A stretch of DNA of 64,000 nucleotides from Phytoseiulus persimilis. Lineage: Eukaryota > Arthropoda > Arachnida > Mesostigmata > Phytoseiidae. How positions within the stretch are numbered: position 1 is the stretch's first letter; the number at the start of each line of letters is the position of its first letter. Below are positions 22,052 to 33,529 of this stretch, one piece after another. The translations under genes and the position numbers were made by a program. A model generated the notes under the pieces. The model was not told the origin of the DNA and made no database searches. It saw only the letters and a program-made list of their open reading frames with translations. Where the stretch lies: the NCBI GenBank assembly GCA_037576195.1, contig CM075101.1, forward strand, positions 1 to 64,000, read 5' to 3'.

Positions 22052-23453
22052 GTATCGATGGGATTCGGTGCCTGCTTTGTTTCTGAGTTCTGAGGGGCTG
22101 TTTGGAACAACTGGTTCCGAAGTTCTTACAACGCTGAAGATGATCAGCTCTGGAACTTGTGAGGCAACCACTTCAGAAAGTATCAGACTTTGACTTGGAT
22201 GCTCTGGAGTCAGGGTCGTTCGCCGCCCTTTCCAGATCAAGCAAAAACACTCAGGATTATTTTTCTATAAATCTCCACGAGAAGGCGTGGCGTTAACAAC
22301 CAAGTCTTCCGTTGACAGAACAGCCTCAGAAATTTCTATCGGTGAATCGAGTACCAGTGCTCTGAGCACTCGGAGTTCAACCGTAGTATCCAGCATTGAA
22401 AATCCTATCACTGCTCCGCATACCACTGCTCCATCCATACTCTACTCAATCCAATTATACGAGACAAGTGTCTGAGGAACAATCGAAATAACTTCTGTAC
22501 TTCGCTTCAGCGAACATAGGGACATAGCTGTGAGAAAACCCCGATGAACAAATCAGAACAATAACTCAAGGAGTCAGGGCACCACTACAAGTCTTTCATC
22601 ACCTACGTTTGAATGAAGCTGTACTTGCACGAAATGTCGAAGACTACTTGTTCATGACGAATTGGGGGGAAGGGAGAGAATTTTCATAGATATTTCTCTA
22701 CTTTTGACTTTTCATGGAGAGCTAGTGAGTACTGGGACGCCAGAGAAGGAAAGCTGGTTTCCGCCGGGCTGCTGACAGCGTCACTGTCGCCTGATTTGGA
22801 GCGAACACCCGACGCAGTTAGCCGTGTCATTAAAAGCACAAACTGCCTACAAGCGCTGCATGGGGTCAGAGAAAGTTTGTTCCATGAATGGAAAAGTCAT
22901 TGGTGATCAGACGAGTGTAGCTGATATTCAATCCATCTGTTATCTTAGCCTAAGCAGGTTTCTCTCGACAGCAAGCATGCTATCTCTGTTGACGTTCTCT
23001 CTCTCTACAGGTGGTACTAGCTGAGGGACAATTTACTGGGAAATTGATTCGGACTTATCTCGGAAGTCCTGACGGTAGTTTCTCTTTGATGCAAGATGGT
23101 ACACACTCAAAGCCTTACAGGAGAGCGTGGCTTGCTCGCGATTGGTGCTAACTCAACAGGCTCCAATACGCTAACAATACTTCAAAATGAGATCGACACA
23201 TCCTCGAATGCAGATCCGAACGTGCCATCGATAAGAACCGGAAACACTTTTGTGACATCGATAAGAACCGGGGACACATCTCAGACTGACATTCGGGTGC
23301 AATCGGAAGAATCTCAGCTTTGAACTGGGTCTGATTGATCCGTATCCTCCCTTGGTCTGGAGAGATTTTCATTCTCAATCCAAAAACGAACTCGAACCAC
23401 TTCGAGGCGAGTTCTGGAGTTTTTCTTTCAAGTGTGTCCTCAAACATTCGCCA
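22052..23453. other. unassigned DNA
   Basis: No recognisable gene, LTR or repeat. One short internal duplication occurs around 23225-23280 (GACATCGATAAGAACCGG and a near copy). Open stretches are short on both strands. Confidence 0.4.
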
Positions 23454-23798
23454 TTAGGGAAAGGCCCTCGTACCTCCCGCGCAGGGTTTGCCGTTGCGAG
23501 GGCGGAAGCGGCGAATATCAACAAGTATGCCGCGCTGTCGAGCGGGCATCACTTTTGTCCGTTTGCATTCGAGACTATGAGTGATCCCGGCTCCCTCACC
23601 AGGACTCTGATTGCTCAGGTTGCTGAGGCTCTCGAGCGAGCAACGGGAGACAAAAGATTCGGATGTCTCTTGGCTCAACGGCTGTCCCTAGATGTTCAGC
23701 GGGGCGACGCCACATCGGTGTTGGGCACCATGAGTGGCTGGTTGGAGCCGAGGTGGCCGAGATCCCCGTCATACACTGAGGGATGTTGTTCAGGCTGA
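23454..23798 (+). pseudogene. retroelement polyprotein C-terminal fragment
   Basis: The frame reads NKYAALSSGHHFCPFAFETM, then EALERATGDKRFGCLLAQRL, then SLDVQRGDATSVLGTM. The layout (K-Y..L-x(4)-F-x-P-x-A-x-E-T, then a TGD segment, then QRLS-x(2)-VQRGNA-x(2)-LGT) matches a tail I know from reverse-transcriptase polyproteins annotated in many invertebrates. The RT itself is not adjacent. A second copy lies at 52740-53011. The family assignment is from memory of the motif and tentative. Confidence 0.45.
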
Positions 23799-25433
23799 GC
23801 GATTCAAGACAATGTATACTGATGAAGTAACATTTACAGTGCTGAAGTTGATTGAATGATAATGCGTGGACACAAAAACTCTATTAGGGGGGGAAGGACA
23901 GACAAGGGTACTGTGCGTTCCTTGTCTCTTCACGGTTCTCAAACTCAGCAGTGCAGTACTCGATGACATATAGAAATGCTTCGGTCTTAGACTTACATAT
24001 TTCATGACCCCTATTGCTACCGTGCACAAGATCAGCTGATTGTCGTTTGCTGAGCTTCGCATCCAAAGGAGCTGAGAGGTGCTCGGTGCACGCATCTGCC
24101 TGAGTGAGACGTGGTTGCTCCTTGGCTGAGACAGACAATATTGACCGTATAGTCGCAGGTCTCGCCGCAGGGCTGCAAAGGCTTTCGAAAGTGATGCCGA
24201 GTTTCTGATCACGATCTTCAACTTGAAGTCTTGCCTTTATCTTGATCTTGTTTCAATCCTTGTCTGATTTCAAGGAGAAACCGAGCGGCTCAACAGGACA
24301 TGCCATCCTGGAGCAAGATCGACCAGCTTGTCATCCTGGTTCGATTTGAACTATCCAAGTTCAGAAGCCATCGCGGCTGGTTGTTAGCTTTCCTGTGTAT
24401 ATTTCAAGTTCTCATTATCGTCTAGGCGGGAATTAACGTCTACCTGTGGGTTGGAACTGCCTAGTTTCTTTATGATCTTGTTGGTCGTAGAACTACTAGA
24501 GACACAGTTGGCTATCCGAGCCCTAATGCGACCGGGCTTTTAGAAGCTACGAGCTGTGAGGTACGATTACCTCTATTTCTCAGATTATACTTGCGTCCCT
24601 CGTTTTCATCCTCTGTCCTTGCCGGGTACCATCCTATTTTGTCCGCGCGGACCTTTGGCAGGCAGGATCTGAGTGCTGGAATCGCGATCGACAGTCACTC
24701 TCAACTTATCATCCACACTTCTCTCTCAAATCCATTTGTATTCGCTGACGTGTCTCTATCGTCGATGTTTCTCGGAAGGGACTCGTCCTCTCCTTGGGGT
24801 AAGGGAAGCCCGATGATGTTTGTTGAAGTTGGGTTCATCTGGTGACAACGAAGGAAGCTTGTTGCCGTTTCCATACGGTAGAGCTGGGTTCAGTCCAGTG
24901 ATGTCACGCATGCGATGAATGTCCTTCTTTCAGAGTTCGAGCATTCTGTTTCTATCTTCCTTGATGTTGATAGTGGTTTCGGCAACAGCTCGCTTGTCGA
25001 GCTTGTCCTGGTTAGACTTGTTGTCGCAGAACCGTTCAAGAATACCCTCGCGATCCGAGAACTGTGGTTCATATTCTCTGTACACACTTCCTCAGCTCAT
25101 CGAAGACGTAAAGAATATTACGCCGTATCGTATTGAGATGAGTACATGGATCTCCTTCGATCTGACGTTTGTAGTCTCCATTCGAGTCACCCGCTAGTCG
25201 TTCAGTGCTTGGTGACTCCGATACTTCATGTCACTCAGCACGATCAACTCAGAGTTCGCTAATTTCTGCTCAGTTTAGTCGCTTTCTCAGGGGTCTCTTG
25301 CGCCTGCTTCTCCGTGTGCTGAATTCTCCGCCACAGATGTGAGTACAATCTCGCGCCTGTAAACACGGAGCAGCGAACGCGCCGCCAGCTCAGCGGTCGG
25401 AGGTCCCTTTAAAAATGCATCCATCCGACTCGA
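23799..25433. other. unassigned DNA with gene-like minus-strand stretches
   Basis: No family is recognised. On the minus strand, about 24180-23990 gives a plausible coding run (EQPRLTQADACTEHLSAPLD, then KLSKRQSADLVHGSNRGHEI) ending at a GTAAGT splice-donor-like site. About 25075-24800 gives a charged run (YEPQFSDREGILERFCDNKS, AVAETTINIKEDRNRMLEL) broken by a stop. These may be exons of a decayed gene or of an unrecognised retroelement. Confidence 0.3.
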
Positions 25434-25602
25434 TTGGCTACAGATTTCCCATACCCGATCCAAACCCCCAAATTGCTCTGGTCGTCATTCCGTTCACCAA
25501 AGAGACCTGCGACTGATAACATCCTTACTATATATAATCGGCTTAGTCTGTCAGTTTGTCCGTTTGTCTGTCAGTTTGTCCGCACTTTTTCTGAAAGACA
25601 TG

Positions 25603-28600
25603 AGGGTGATTCTGTGACCAATCTGAACATACTCTCCCGAGTCTGGAGAGGTGATTCCGGTACGAGTCTGACTATACTTTTCAAAAGCTGGAGGGGTGAT
25701 TCTAGAACCAATCTGACCATACTTTTCAAAACGTGGAGGGTTGATTCTAGAACCAATCTGACCATACTTTTCAAGTCTGGAGGGGGTGATTCCGAGACCA
25801 ATCTGAGCATTACTTTCCAACTCTGGAGGGGTGATTCCGGGACCAATCTGAGCATTACTTTCCAACTCTGGAGGGGTGATTCTGGGGTCAGTCTGAGCAT
25901 TACTTTCCAACTCTGGAGGGGTGATTCCGGAGCCAATCTGAGCATTACTTCCCAACTCCGGAGGGGTGATTCTGGGGTCAGTCTGAGCATTACTTTCCAA
26001 CTCTGGAGGGGTGATTCCGGAGCCAATCTGAGCATTTCTTTCCAACGCTGGAGGGGTGATTCCGAGACCAATCTGAGCATTACTTTCCAACTCTGGAGGG
26101 GTGATTCCGAGACCAATCTGAGCATTACTTTCCAACTCTGGAGGGGTGATTCCGAGACCAATCTGAGCATTACTTTCCAACTCTGGAGGGGTGATTCTGG
26201 GGTCAGTCTGAGCATTACTTTCCAACTCTGGAGGGGTGATTCCGGGGCCAATCTGAGGATTTCTTTCCTACGCTGGAGGGGTGATTCCGAGACCAATCTG
26301 AGCATTACTTTCCAACTCTGGAGGGGTGATTCCGGGGCCAATCTGAGCATTTCTTTCCAACTCTGGAGGGGTGATTCCGAGACCAATCTGAGCATTACTT
26401 CCAAACTCTGGAGGGGTGATTCCGAGACCAATCTGAGCATTACTTTCCAACTCTGGATGGGTGATTCCGAGACCAATCTGAGCATTACTTCCCAACTCTG
26501 GAGGGGTGATTCCGAGACCAATCTGAGCATTACTTTCCAACTCTGGAGGGGTGATTCCGGGGTCAATCTGAGCATTACTTTCCAACTCCGGAGGGGTGAT
26601 TCCGGAGCCAATCTGAGCATTACTTCCCAACTCCGGAGGGGTGATTCTGGGGTCAGTCTGAGCATTACTTTCCAACTCTGGAGGGGTGATTCCGGGGTCA
26701 GTCTGAGCATTACTTTCCAACTCTGGAGGGGTGATTCCGGGGTCAATCTGAGCATTACTTTCCAACGCTGGAGGGGTGATTCCGGGGTTAATCTGAGCAT
26801 TACTTTCCAACTCTGGAGGGGTGATTCCGAGACCAATCTGAGCATTACTTCCCAACTCTGGAGGGGTGATTCCTGGCTCAATCCGAGCATTACTTCCCAA
26901 CTCTGGAGGGGTGATTCCGAGACCAATCTGAGCATTACTTTCCAACTCTGGAGGGGTGATTCCGGGGCCAATCTGAGCATTTCTTTCCAACTCTGGAGGG
27001 GTGATTCCGAGACCAATCTGAGCATTACTTCCAAACTCTGGAGGGGTGATTCCGAGACCAATCTGAGCATTACTTTCCAACTCCGGAGGGGTGATTCCGG
27101 GGCCAATCTGAGCATTTCTTTCCAACTCTGGAGGGGTGATTCCGAGACCAATCTGAGCATTACTTCCAAACTCTGGAGGGGTGATTCCGAGACCAATCTG
27201 AGCATTACTTTCCAACTCTGGATGGGTGATTCCGAGACCAATCTGAGCATTACTTCCCAACTCTGGAGGGGTGATTCCGGGGCCAATCTGAGCATTTCTT
27301 TCCAACTCTGGAGGGGTGATTCCGAGACCAATCTGAGCATTACTTTCCAACTCTGGATGGGTGATTCCGAGACCAATCTGAGCATTACTTTCCAACTCTG
27401 GAGGGGTGATTCCGGGGCCAATCTGAGCATTTCTTTCCAACTCTGGAGGGGTGATTCCGAGACCAATCTGAGCATTACTTCCAAACTCTGGAGGGGTGAT
27501 TCCGAGACCAATCTGAGCATTACTTTCCAACTCTGGATGGGTGATTCCGAGACCAATCTGAGCATTACTTCCCAACTCTGGAGGGGTGATTCCGAGACCA
27601 ATCTGAGCATTACTTTCCAACTCTGGAGGGGTGATTCCGGGGTCAATCTGAGCATTACTTTCCAACTCCGGAGGGGTGATTCCGGAGCCAATCTGAGCAT
27701 TACTTCCCAACTCCGGAGGGGTGATTCTGGGGTCAGTCTGAGCATTACTTTCCAACTCTGGAGGGGTGATTCCGGGGTCAGTCTGAGCATTACTTTCCAA
27801 CTCTGGAGGGGTGATTCCGGGGTCAATCTGAGCATTACTTTCCAACGCTGGAGGGGTGATTCCGGGGTTAATCTGAGCATTACTTTCCAACTCTGGAGGG
27901 GTGATTCCGAGACCAATCTGAGCATTACTTCCCAACTCTGGAGGGGTGATTCCTGGCTCAATCCGAGCATTACTTCCCAACTCTGGAGGGGTGATTCCGA
28001 GACCAATCTGAGCATTACTTCCCAACTCTGGAGGGGTGATTCCGAGACCAATCTGAGCATTACTTTCCAACTCTGGAGGGGTGATTCCGAGACCAATCTG
28101 AGCATTACTTTCCAACTCTGGAGGGGTGATTCCTGGCTCAATCCGAGCATTACTTCCCAACTCTGGCGGGATGATTCCGAGACCAATCTGAGCATTACTT
28201 TCCAACTCTGGAGGGGTGATTCCGAGACCAATCTGAGCATTACTTCCCAACTCTGGAGGGGTGATTCCGAGACCAATCCGAGCATTAATTCCCAACTCTG
28301 GAGGGGTGATTCCGGGCTCAATCTGAGCATTACTTCCCAACTCTGGAGGGGTGATTCCGGGCTCAATCCGAGCATTACTTCCCAACTCTGGAGGGGTGAT
28401 TCCTGGCTCAATCCGAGCATTACTTCCCAACTCTGGAGGGGTGATTCCGAGACCAATCTGAGCATTACTTCGCAACTCTGGAGGGGTGATTCCGAGATCA
28501 ATCTGAGCATTACTTTCCAACTCTGGAGGGGTGATTCCGAGACCAATCCGAGCATTACTTCCCAACTCTGGAGGGGTGATTCCGAGACCAGTCCGAGCAT

Positions 28601-31575
28601 TACTTCTCAACTCTGGAGGGGTGATTCCTGGCTCAATCCGAGCATTACTTCCCAACTCTGGAGGGGTGATTCCGAGACCAATCTGAGCATTACTTCCCAA
28701 CTCTGGAGGGGTGATTCCGAGACCAATCCGAGCATTAATTCCCAACTCTGGAGGGGTGATTCCGGGCTCAATCTGAGCATTACTTCCCAACTCTGGAGGG
28801 GTGATTCCGGGCTCAATCCGAGCATTACTTCCCAACTCTGGAGGGGTGATTCCTGGCTCAATCCGAGCATTACTTCCCAACTCTGGAGGGGTGATTCCGA
28901 GACCAGTCCGAGCATTACTTCCCAACTCTGGAGGGGTGATTCCGAGACCAATCTGAGCATTACTTCCCAACTCTGGAGGGGTGATTCCGAGATCAATCTG
29001 AGCATTACTTTCCAACTCTGGAGGGGTGATTCCGAGACCAATCTGAGCATTACTTCCCAACTCTGGAGGGGTGATTCCTGGCTCAATCCGAGCATTACTT
29101 CCCAACTCTGGAGGGGTGATTCCGAGACCAATCTGAGCATTACTTCCCAACTCTGGAGGGGTGATTCCGAGATCAATCTGAGCATTACTTTCCAACTCTG
29201 GAGGGGTGATTCCGAGACCAATCTGAGCATTACTTCCCAACTCTGGAGGGGTGATTCCTGGCTCAATCCTAGCATTACTCCCCAACTCTGGAGGGGTGAT
29301 TCCGAGACCAATCTGAGCATTACTTCCCAACTCTGGAGGGGTGATTCCGAGACCAATCTGAGCATTACTTTCCAACTCTGGAGGGGTGATTCCGAGACCA
29401 ATCTGAGCATTACTTTCCAACTCTGGAGGGGTGATTCCTGGCTCAATCCGAGCATTACTTCCCAACTCTGGCGGGATGATTCCGAGACCAATCTGAGCAT
29501 TACTTTCCAACTCTGGAGGGGTGATTCCGAGACCAATCTGAGCATTACTTCCCAACTCTGGAGGGGTGATTCCGAGACCAATCCGAGCATTAATTCCCAA
29601 CTCTGGAGGGGTGATTCCGGGCTCAATCTGAGCATTACTTCCCAACTCTGGAGGGGTGATTCCGGGCTCAATCCGAGCATTACTTCCCAACTCTGGAGGG
29701 GTGATTCCTGGCTCAATCCGAGCATTACTTCCCAACTCTGGAGGGGTGATTCCGAGACCAATCTGAGCATTACTTCCCAACTCTGGAGGGGTGATTCCGA
29801 GATCAATCCGAGCATTACTTTCCAACTCTGGAGGGGTGATTCCGAGACCAATCTGAGCATTACTTCCCAACTCTGGAGGGGTGATTCCGAGACCAGTCCG
29901 AGCATTACTTCCCAACTCTGGAGGGGTGATTCCGGGCTCAATCTGAGCATTACTTCCCAACTCTGGAGGGGTGATTCCGGGCTCAATCCGAGCATTACTT
30001 CCCAACTCTGGAGGGGTGATTCCGGGCTCAATCTGAGCATTACTTCCCAACTCTGGAGGGGTGATTCCGGGCTCAATCCGAGCATTACTTCCCAACTCTG
30101 GAGGGGTGATTCCGAGACCAATCTGAGCATTAGTTCCCATCTCTGGAGGGATGATTCCCAGACCAATCTGAGCATTACTTTCCAACTCTGGAGGGGTGAT
30201 TCCGGGCTCAACCTGAGCATTACTTCCCAACTCTGGAGGGGTGATTCCGGGGTCAATCTGAGCATTACTTTCCAACTCTGGAGGGGTGATTCCGGGCTCA
30301 ACCTGAGCATTACTTCCCAACTCTGGAGGGGTGATTCCCAGACCAATCTGAGCATTACTTTCCAACTCTGGAGGGGTGATTCCGGGCTCAACCTGAGCAT
30401 TACTTCCCAACTCTGGAGGGGTGATTCCCAGACCAATCTGAGCATTACTTTCCAACTCTGGAGGGGTGATTCCGGGCTCAACCTGAGCATTACTTCCCAA
30501 CTCTGGAGGGGTGATTCCGGGCTCAATCTGAGCATTACTTCCCAACTCTGGAGGGGTGATTCCGGGCTCAATCCGAGCATTACTTCCCAACCCTGGAGGG
30601 GTGATTCCGAGACCAATCTGAGCATTACTTCCCAACGCTGGAGGGGTGATTCCCAGACCAATCTGAGCATTACTTTCCAACTCTGGAGGGGTGATTCCGG
30701 GCTCAACCTGAGCATTACTTCCCAACTCTGGAGGGGTGATTCCGGGGTCAATCTGAGCATTACTTTCCAACTCTGGAGGGGTGATTCCGAGACCAATCTG
30801 AGCATTACTTCCCAACTCTGGAGGGGTGATTCCGAGACCAATCCGAGCATTAATTCCCAACTCTGGAGGGGTGATTCCGGGCTCAATCTGAGCATTACTT
30901 CCCAACTCTGGAGGGGTGATTCCGGGCTCAATCCGAGCATTACTTCCCAACTCTGGAGGGGTGATTCCTGGCTCAATCCGAGCATTACTTCCCAACTCTG
31001 GAGGGGTGATTCCGAGACCAATCTGAGCATTACTTCCCAACTCTGGAGGAGTGATTCCGAGACCAATCTGAGCATTACTTTCCAACTCTGGAGGGGTGAT
31101 TCCGAGACCAATCTGAGCATTACTTCCCAACTCTGGAGGGGTGATTCCGAGACCAGTCCGGGCATTACTTCCCAACTCTGGAGGGGTGATTCCGGGCTCA
31201 ATCTGAGCATTACTTCCCAACTCTGGAGGGGTGATTCCGGGCTCAATCCGAGCATTACTCCCCAACTCTGGAGGGGTGATTCCGGGCTCAATCTGAGCAT
31301 TACTTCCCAACTCTGGAGGGGTGATTCCGAGACCAATCTGAGCATTACTTCCCAACTCTGGAGGGGTGATTCCGAGACCAATCTGAGCATTACTTCCCAA
31401 CTCTGGAGGGGTGATTCCGAGACCAATCTGAGCATTACTTTCCAACTCTGGAGGGGTGATTCCGGGCTCAACCTGAGCATCACTTCCCAACTCTGGAGGG
31501 GTGATTCCGGGGTCAATCTGAGCATTACTTTCCAACTCTGGAGGGGTGATTCCGAGACCAATCTGACCATATATT
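25603..31575 (+). repeat. 45-bp minisatellite, ~132 monomers
   Basis: The monomer is TGGAGGGGTGATTCCGAGAC followed by CAATCTGAGCATTACTTTCCA and ACTC, 45 bp. From 25801 to 31561 the phase is preserved exactly: 5760 bp = 128 x 45 with no net insertion or deletion. Variation is concentrated at a few positions (GAGACC/GGGCTC/GGGGTC/GAGATC/TGGCTC; TTTCC/TTCCC). Larger blocks recur: the rare variant AGCATTAATT ends at 28290, 28740, 29595 and 30855, i.e. 10, 19 and 28 monomers apart, and CCTGGCTCA blocks recur 24 monomers apart. Outer monomers (25603-25790, 31545-31575) are more diverged and have CTGACCATACTTTTC in place of CTGAGCATTACTTTCC. Because 45 is a multiple of three and the monomer lacks stops in several frames, very long open frames arise on both strands. 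Confidence 0.95.
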
Positions 31576-31689
31576 TCAAAATCAGAATGCTGAACCAGTG
31601 AAGGGAGAGAAAAGTGCCTCGATGGCAGAGAGCGCCGTCCAACTGCGCGCAGCGCGGCCGACTCCAGTCGGCCGAAGGCCGGCTGGTTC
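31576..31689. other. conserved tail of the 45-bp array
   Basis: The sequence from AATGCTGAACCAGTGAAGGG through GCGCCGTCCAAC matches 146-200 beyond the first array. It then runs into a GC-rich inverted repeat (GGCCGACTCCAGTCGGCC) and ATTTATAACTAGCG, where unit R1 begins. Confidence 0.65.
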
Positions 31690-33527
31690 ATTTATAACTA
31701 GCGTACCCTATCGCGCTTCGCTGCGACGTTCGACGTAGTTCGTCTGCGGCCGGGGTTGACAAACTCTCATCGCTCGGGCCCCAAAATATGCCCCAGATCA
31801 TGGCGCCGGGGTCCAAAATACGCCCCGGATCATTTATGCGAGGCCCAAATCTCGAAACGTGCGCAAAGATTGCTCCTCTGGCATGATGAGCCAGATGATT
31901 TTTCTCCGAGTGCCTACGGGTCCACCTGGATTTCATCTTTGAAGGGTTCCGGGGCAGATTTCGGATACGGATAGAATCTGAGCGTAGTCGTCTGTCCTCA
32001 TTTCGATTGCTGCGGCATCATGGAAATCCCTCTAGGTATTTGGAACCGTGCCCCACGGAGGTTACTCGGATATAATTCCGCCCCGGTCCGAATCATATTT
32101 TCCCTCGACCTGACTGTACTTCTCGGGCTTCACGTAGGTGATTCAGAGTCAGAGGTCGATCTGACTATACTTTTCGAGGTCCCTGGGGATGATGCCGAGG
32201 TCGATTTTTGGATCTTGGTCCAAGAGACACGGTCAGATCGACCTCGGAATCACCTCCATGATGCTCAAGAAGTATGGTCAGGACGAGGGAAAAATATGAT
32301 TCGGACCGGGGCGAAATTATCTTCGAGAAGTCTCCGTGGGGCCCGCATTCAAATACCTAAAGGAATTTCCCTGATGCCGGAATAATGGAAATGAGGAGAG
32401 TATCTGCGCTCAGATGCTGTGGAATAATTTAACATGAATGATTGTGGGGTCAGAATGAGAATATTGTGATACCCTTCATGACCACGATTCGCTGTGATAG
32501 GAATAAAGGGGAACACACAAGTGTGTGTGGATTTCTACCGTGACCGGACGCATCCAATTTTCCTTCCGTAGAATCCGCAATATTCCGAACCTCACGCTTT
32601 AGTCGGACCACATCGATTGCATCAGTGATCCATTCTCTCATTCATTCCGCTTACCCGATCAGCAAGTTTCACAGATGCTATCCGAATCCGAAATCTGCCC
32701 CGGAACACCTAAGAGATGAAATTCAGGTCGACCCGTAGGCACTCGGAGAAAAATCACCCACAGAAGCACTCTTCGCGCTCGTTCCGAGATTTGTGCTCCG
32801 GGCAGATGATCTGCGGCGTTTCTTGGGCCTCGGCGCCATGATCTGAGGCATTTTCTGGCTTCTTCGGGACCACCTCTGTGACTCCTCGGAAGTATGCCAA
32901 GATCCATTCCGAAATCACCCTCTGGATCCTGGAAAGTATTGCCACATCGACTCAGGAATCATGTCGACATAGCCCGGCGGAAGAGCGTTGACGGTCGGGC
33001 CGTGGAAGTGACTGTCGCAGGTAAACCTTAGGGTGCTTGGAAGAAAGGAGACCTGAGGATGTTCACTTCCTGTATCGGGTGGGTAGCCGTCCGACTTTCC
33101 TCGCACCGTGTCGTCACGGCAACGGCACGATGAACTAACAAACGCCATCGAATCGCTGTGCACCGCGTTTCTCACAACACCAAAATCGCTACAGGATCGC
33201 GCCGCATTGGCTTTTGGCGTGCTTCTTCGAACAGAGAAATTATTCAGCATGCGACGACAAAGTTTCCGAGTTTTCTCGGTTTGTGGCCGCGGGAAAAGCG
33301 GTTGGACGAGGCGCGCGCTTTCGAACTGGAAGATACTGCGGCCGGCGACAAGGAAGTTGTTAAGTTTCCTTCGTATTCCGGCTCCCGGAGGTTTTCAAGA
33401 AAAGTATCAGGCGGCCCATAACCATTTGGGGCCGATTCCGCGCGAGTATGCGAGGTTTCGTCAAGCTCCGAGCCGCAGCCCTGGCGTTTATTCGGATCAC
33501 AGATTAGACCGGCCGGCGTCTTTTATA
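31690..33527. repeat. composite repeat unit R1, palindromic
   Basis: It begins CTAGCGTACCCTATCGCGC, shared with unit R2 at 44512. Its core is a palindrome centred at about 32219 (CTTGGTCCAAG). Left-arm segments 31790-31985 and 31986-32213 recur inverted at about 32860-32672 and 32410-32225, with ~260 bp inserted in the right arm. Each arm holds about two degenerate 45-bp monomers pointing toward the centre. The outer part 32960-33260 matches R2 at 46290-46570 and includes the minus-strand peptide GPTVNALPP, related to the RPA1-like loci. The unit ends at CTTTTATA where the mariner is inserted. Confidence 0.75.
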
Positions 33528-33529
33528 TA

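Noticed and set aside
25603-31575. CRISPR array
   Set aside because: There are no unique spacers between repeats; monomers are contiguous and near-identical, and the genome is eukaryotic.
25434-31601. A single giant gene of ~2055 residues with RGDS repeats
   Set aside because: Open frames of similar length occur on the opposite strand over the same DNA because the 45-bp unit lacks stops in several frames. No promoter, signal peptide or splice structure supports coding. It is kept as a repeat, with a test suggested.
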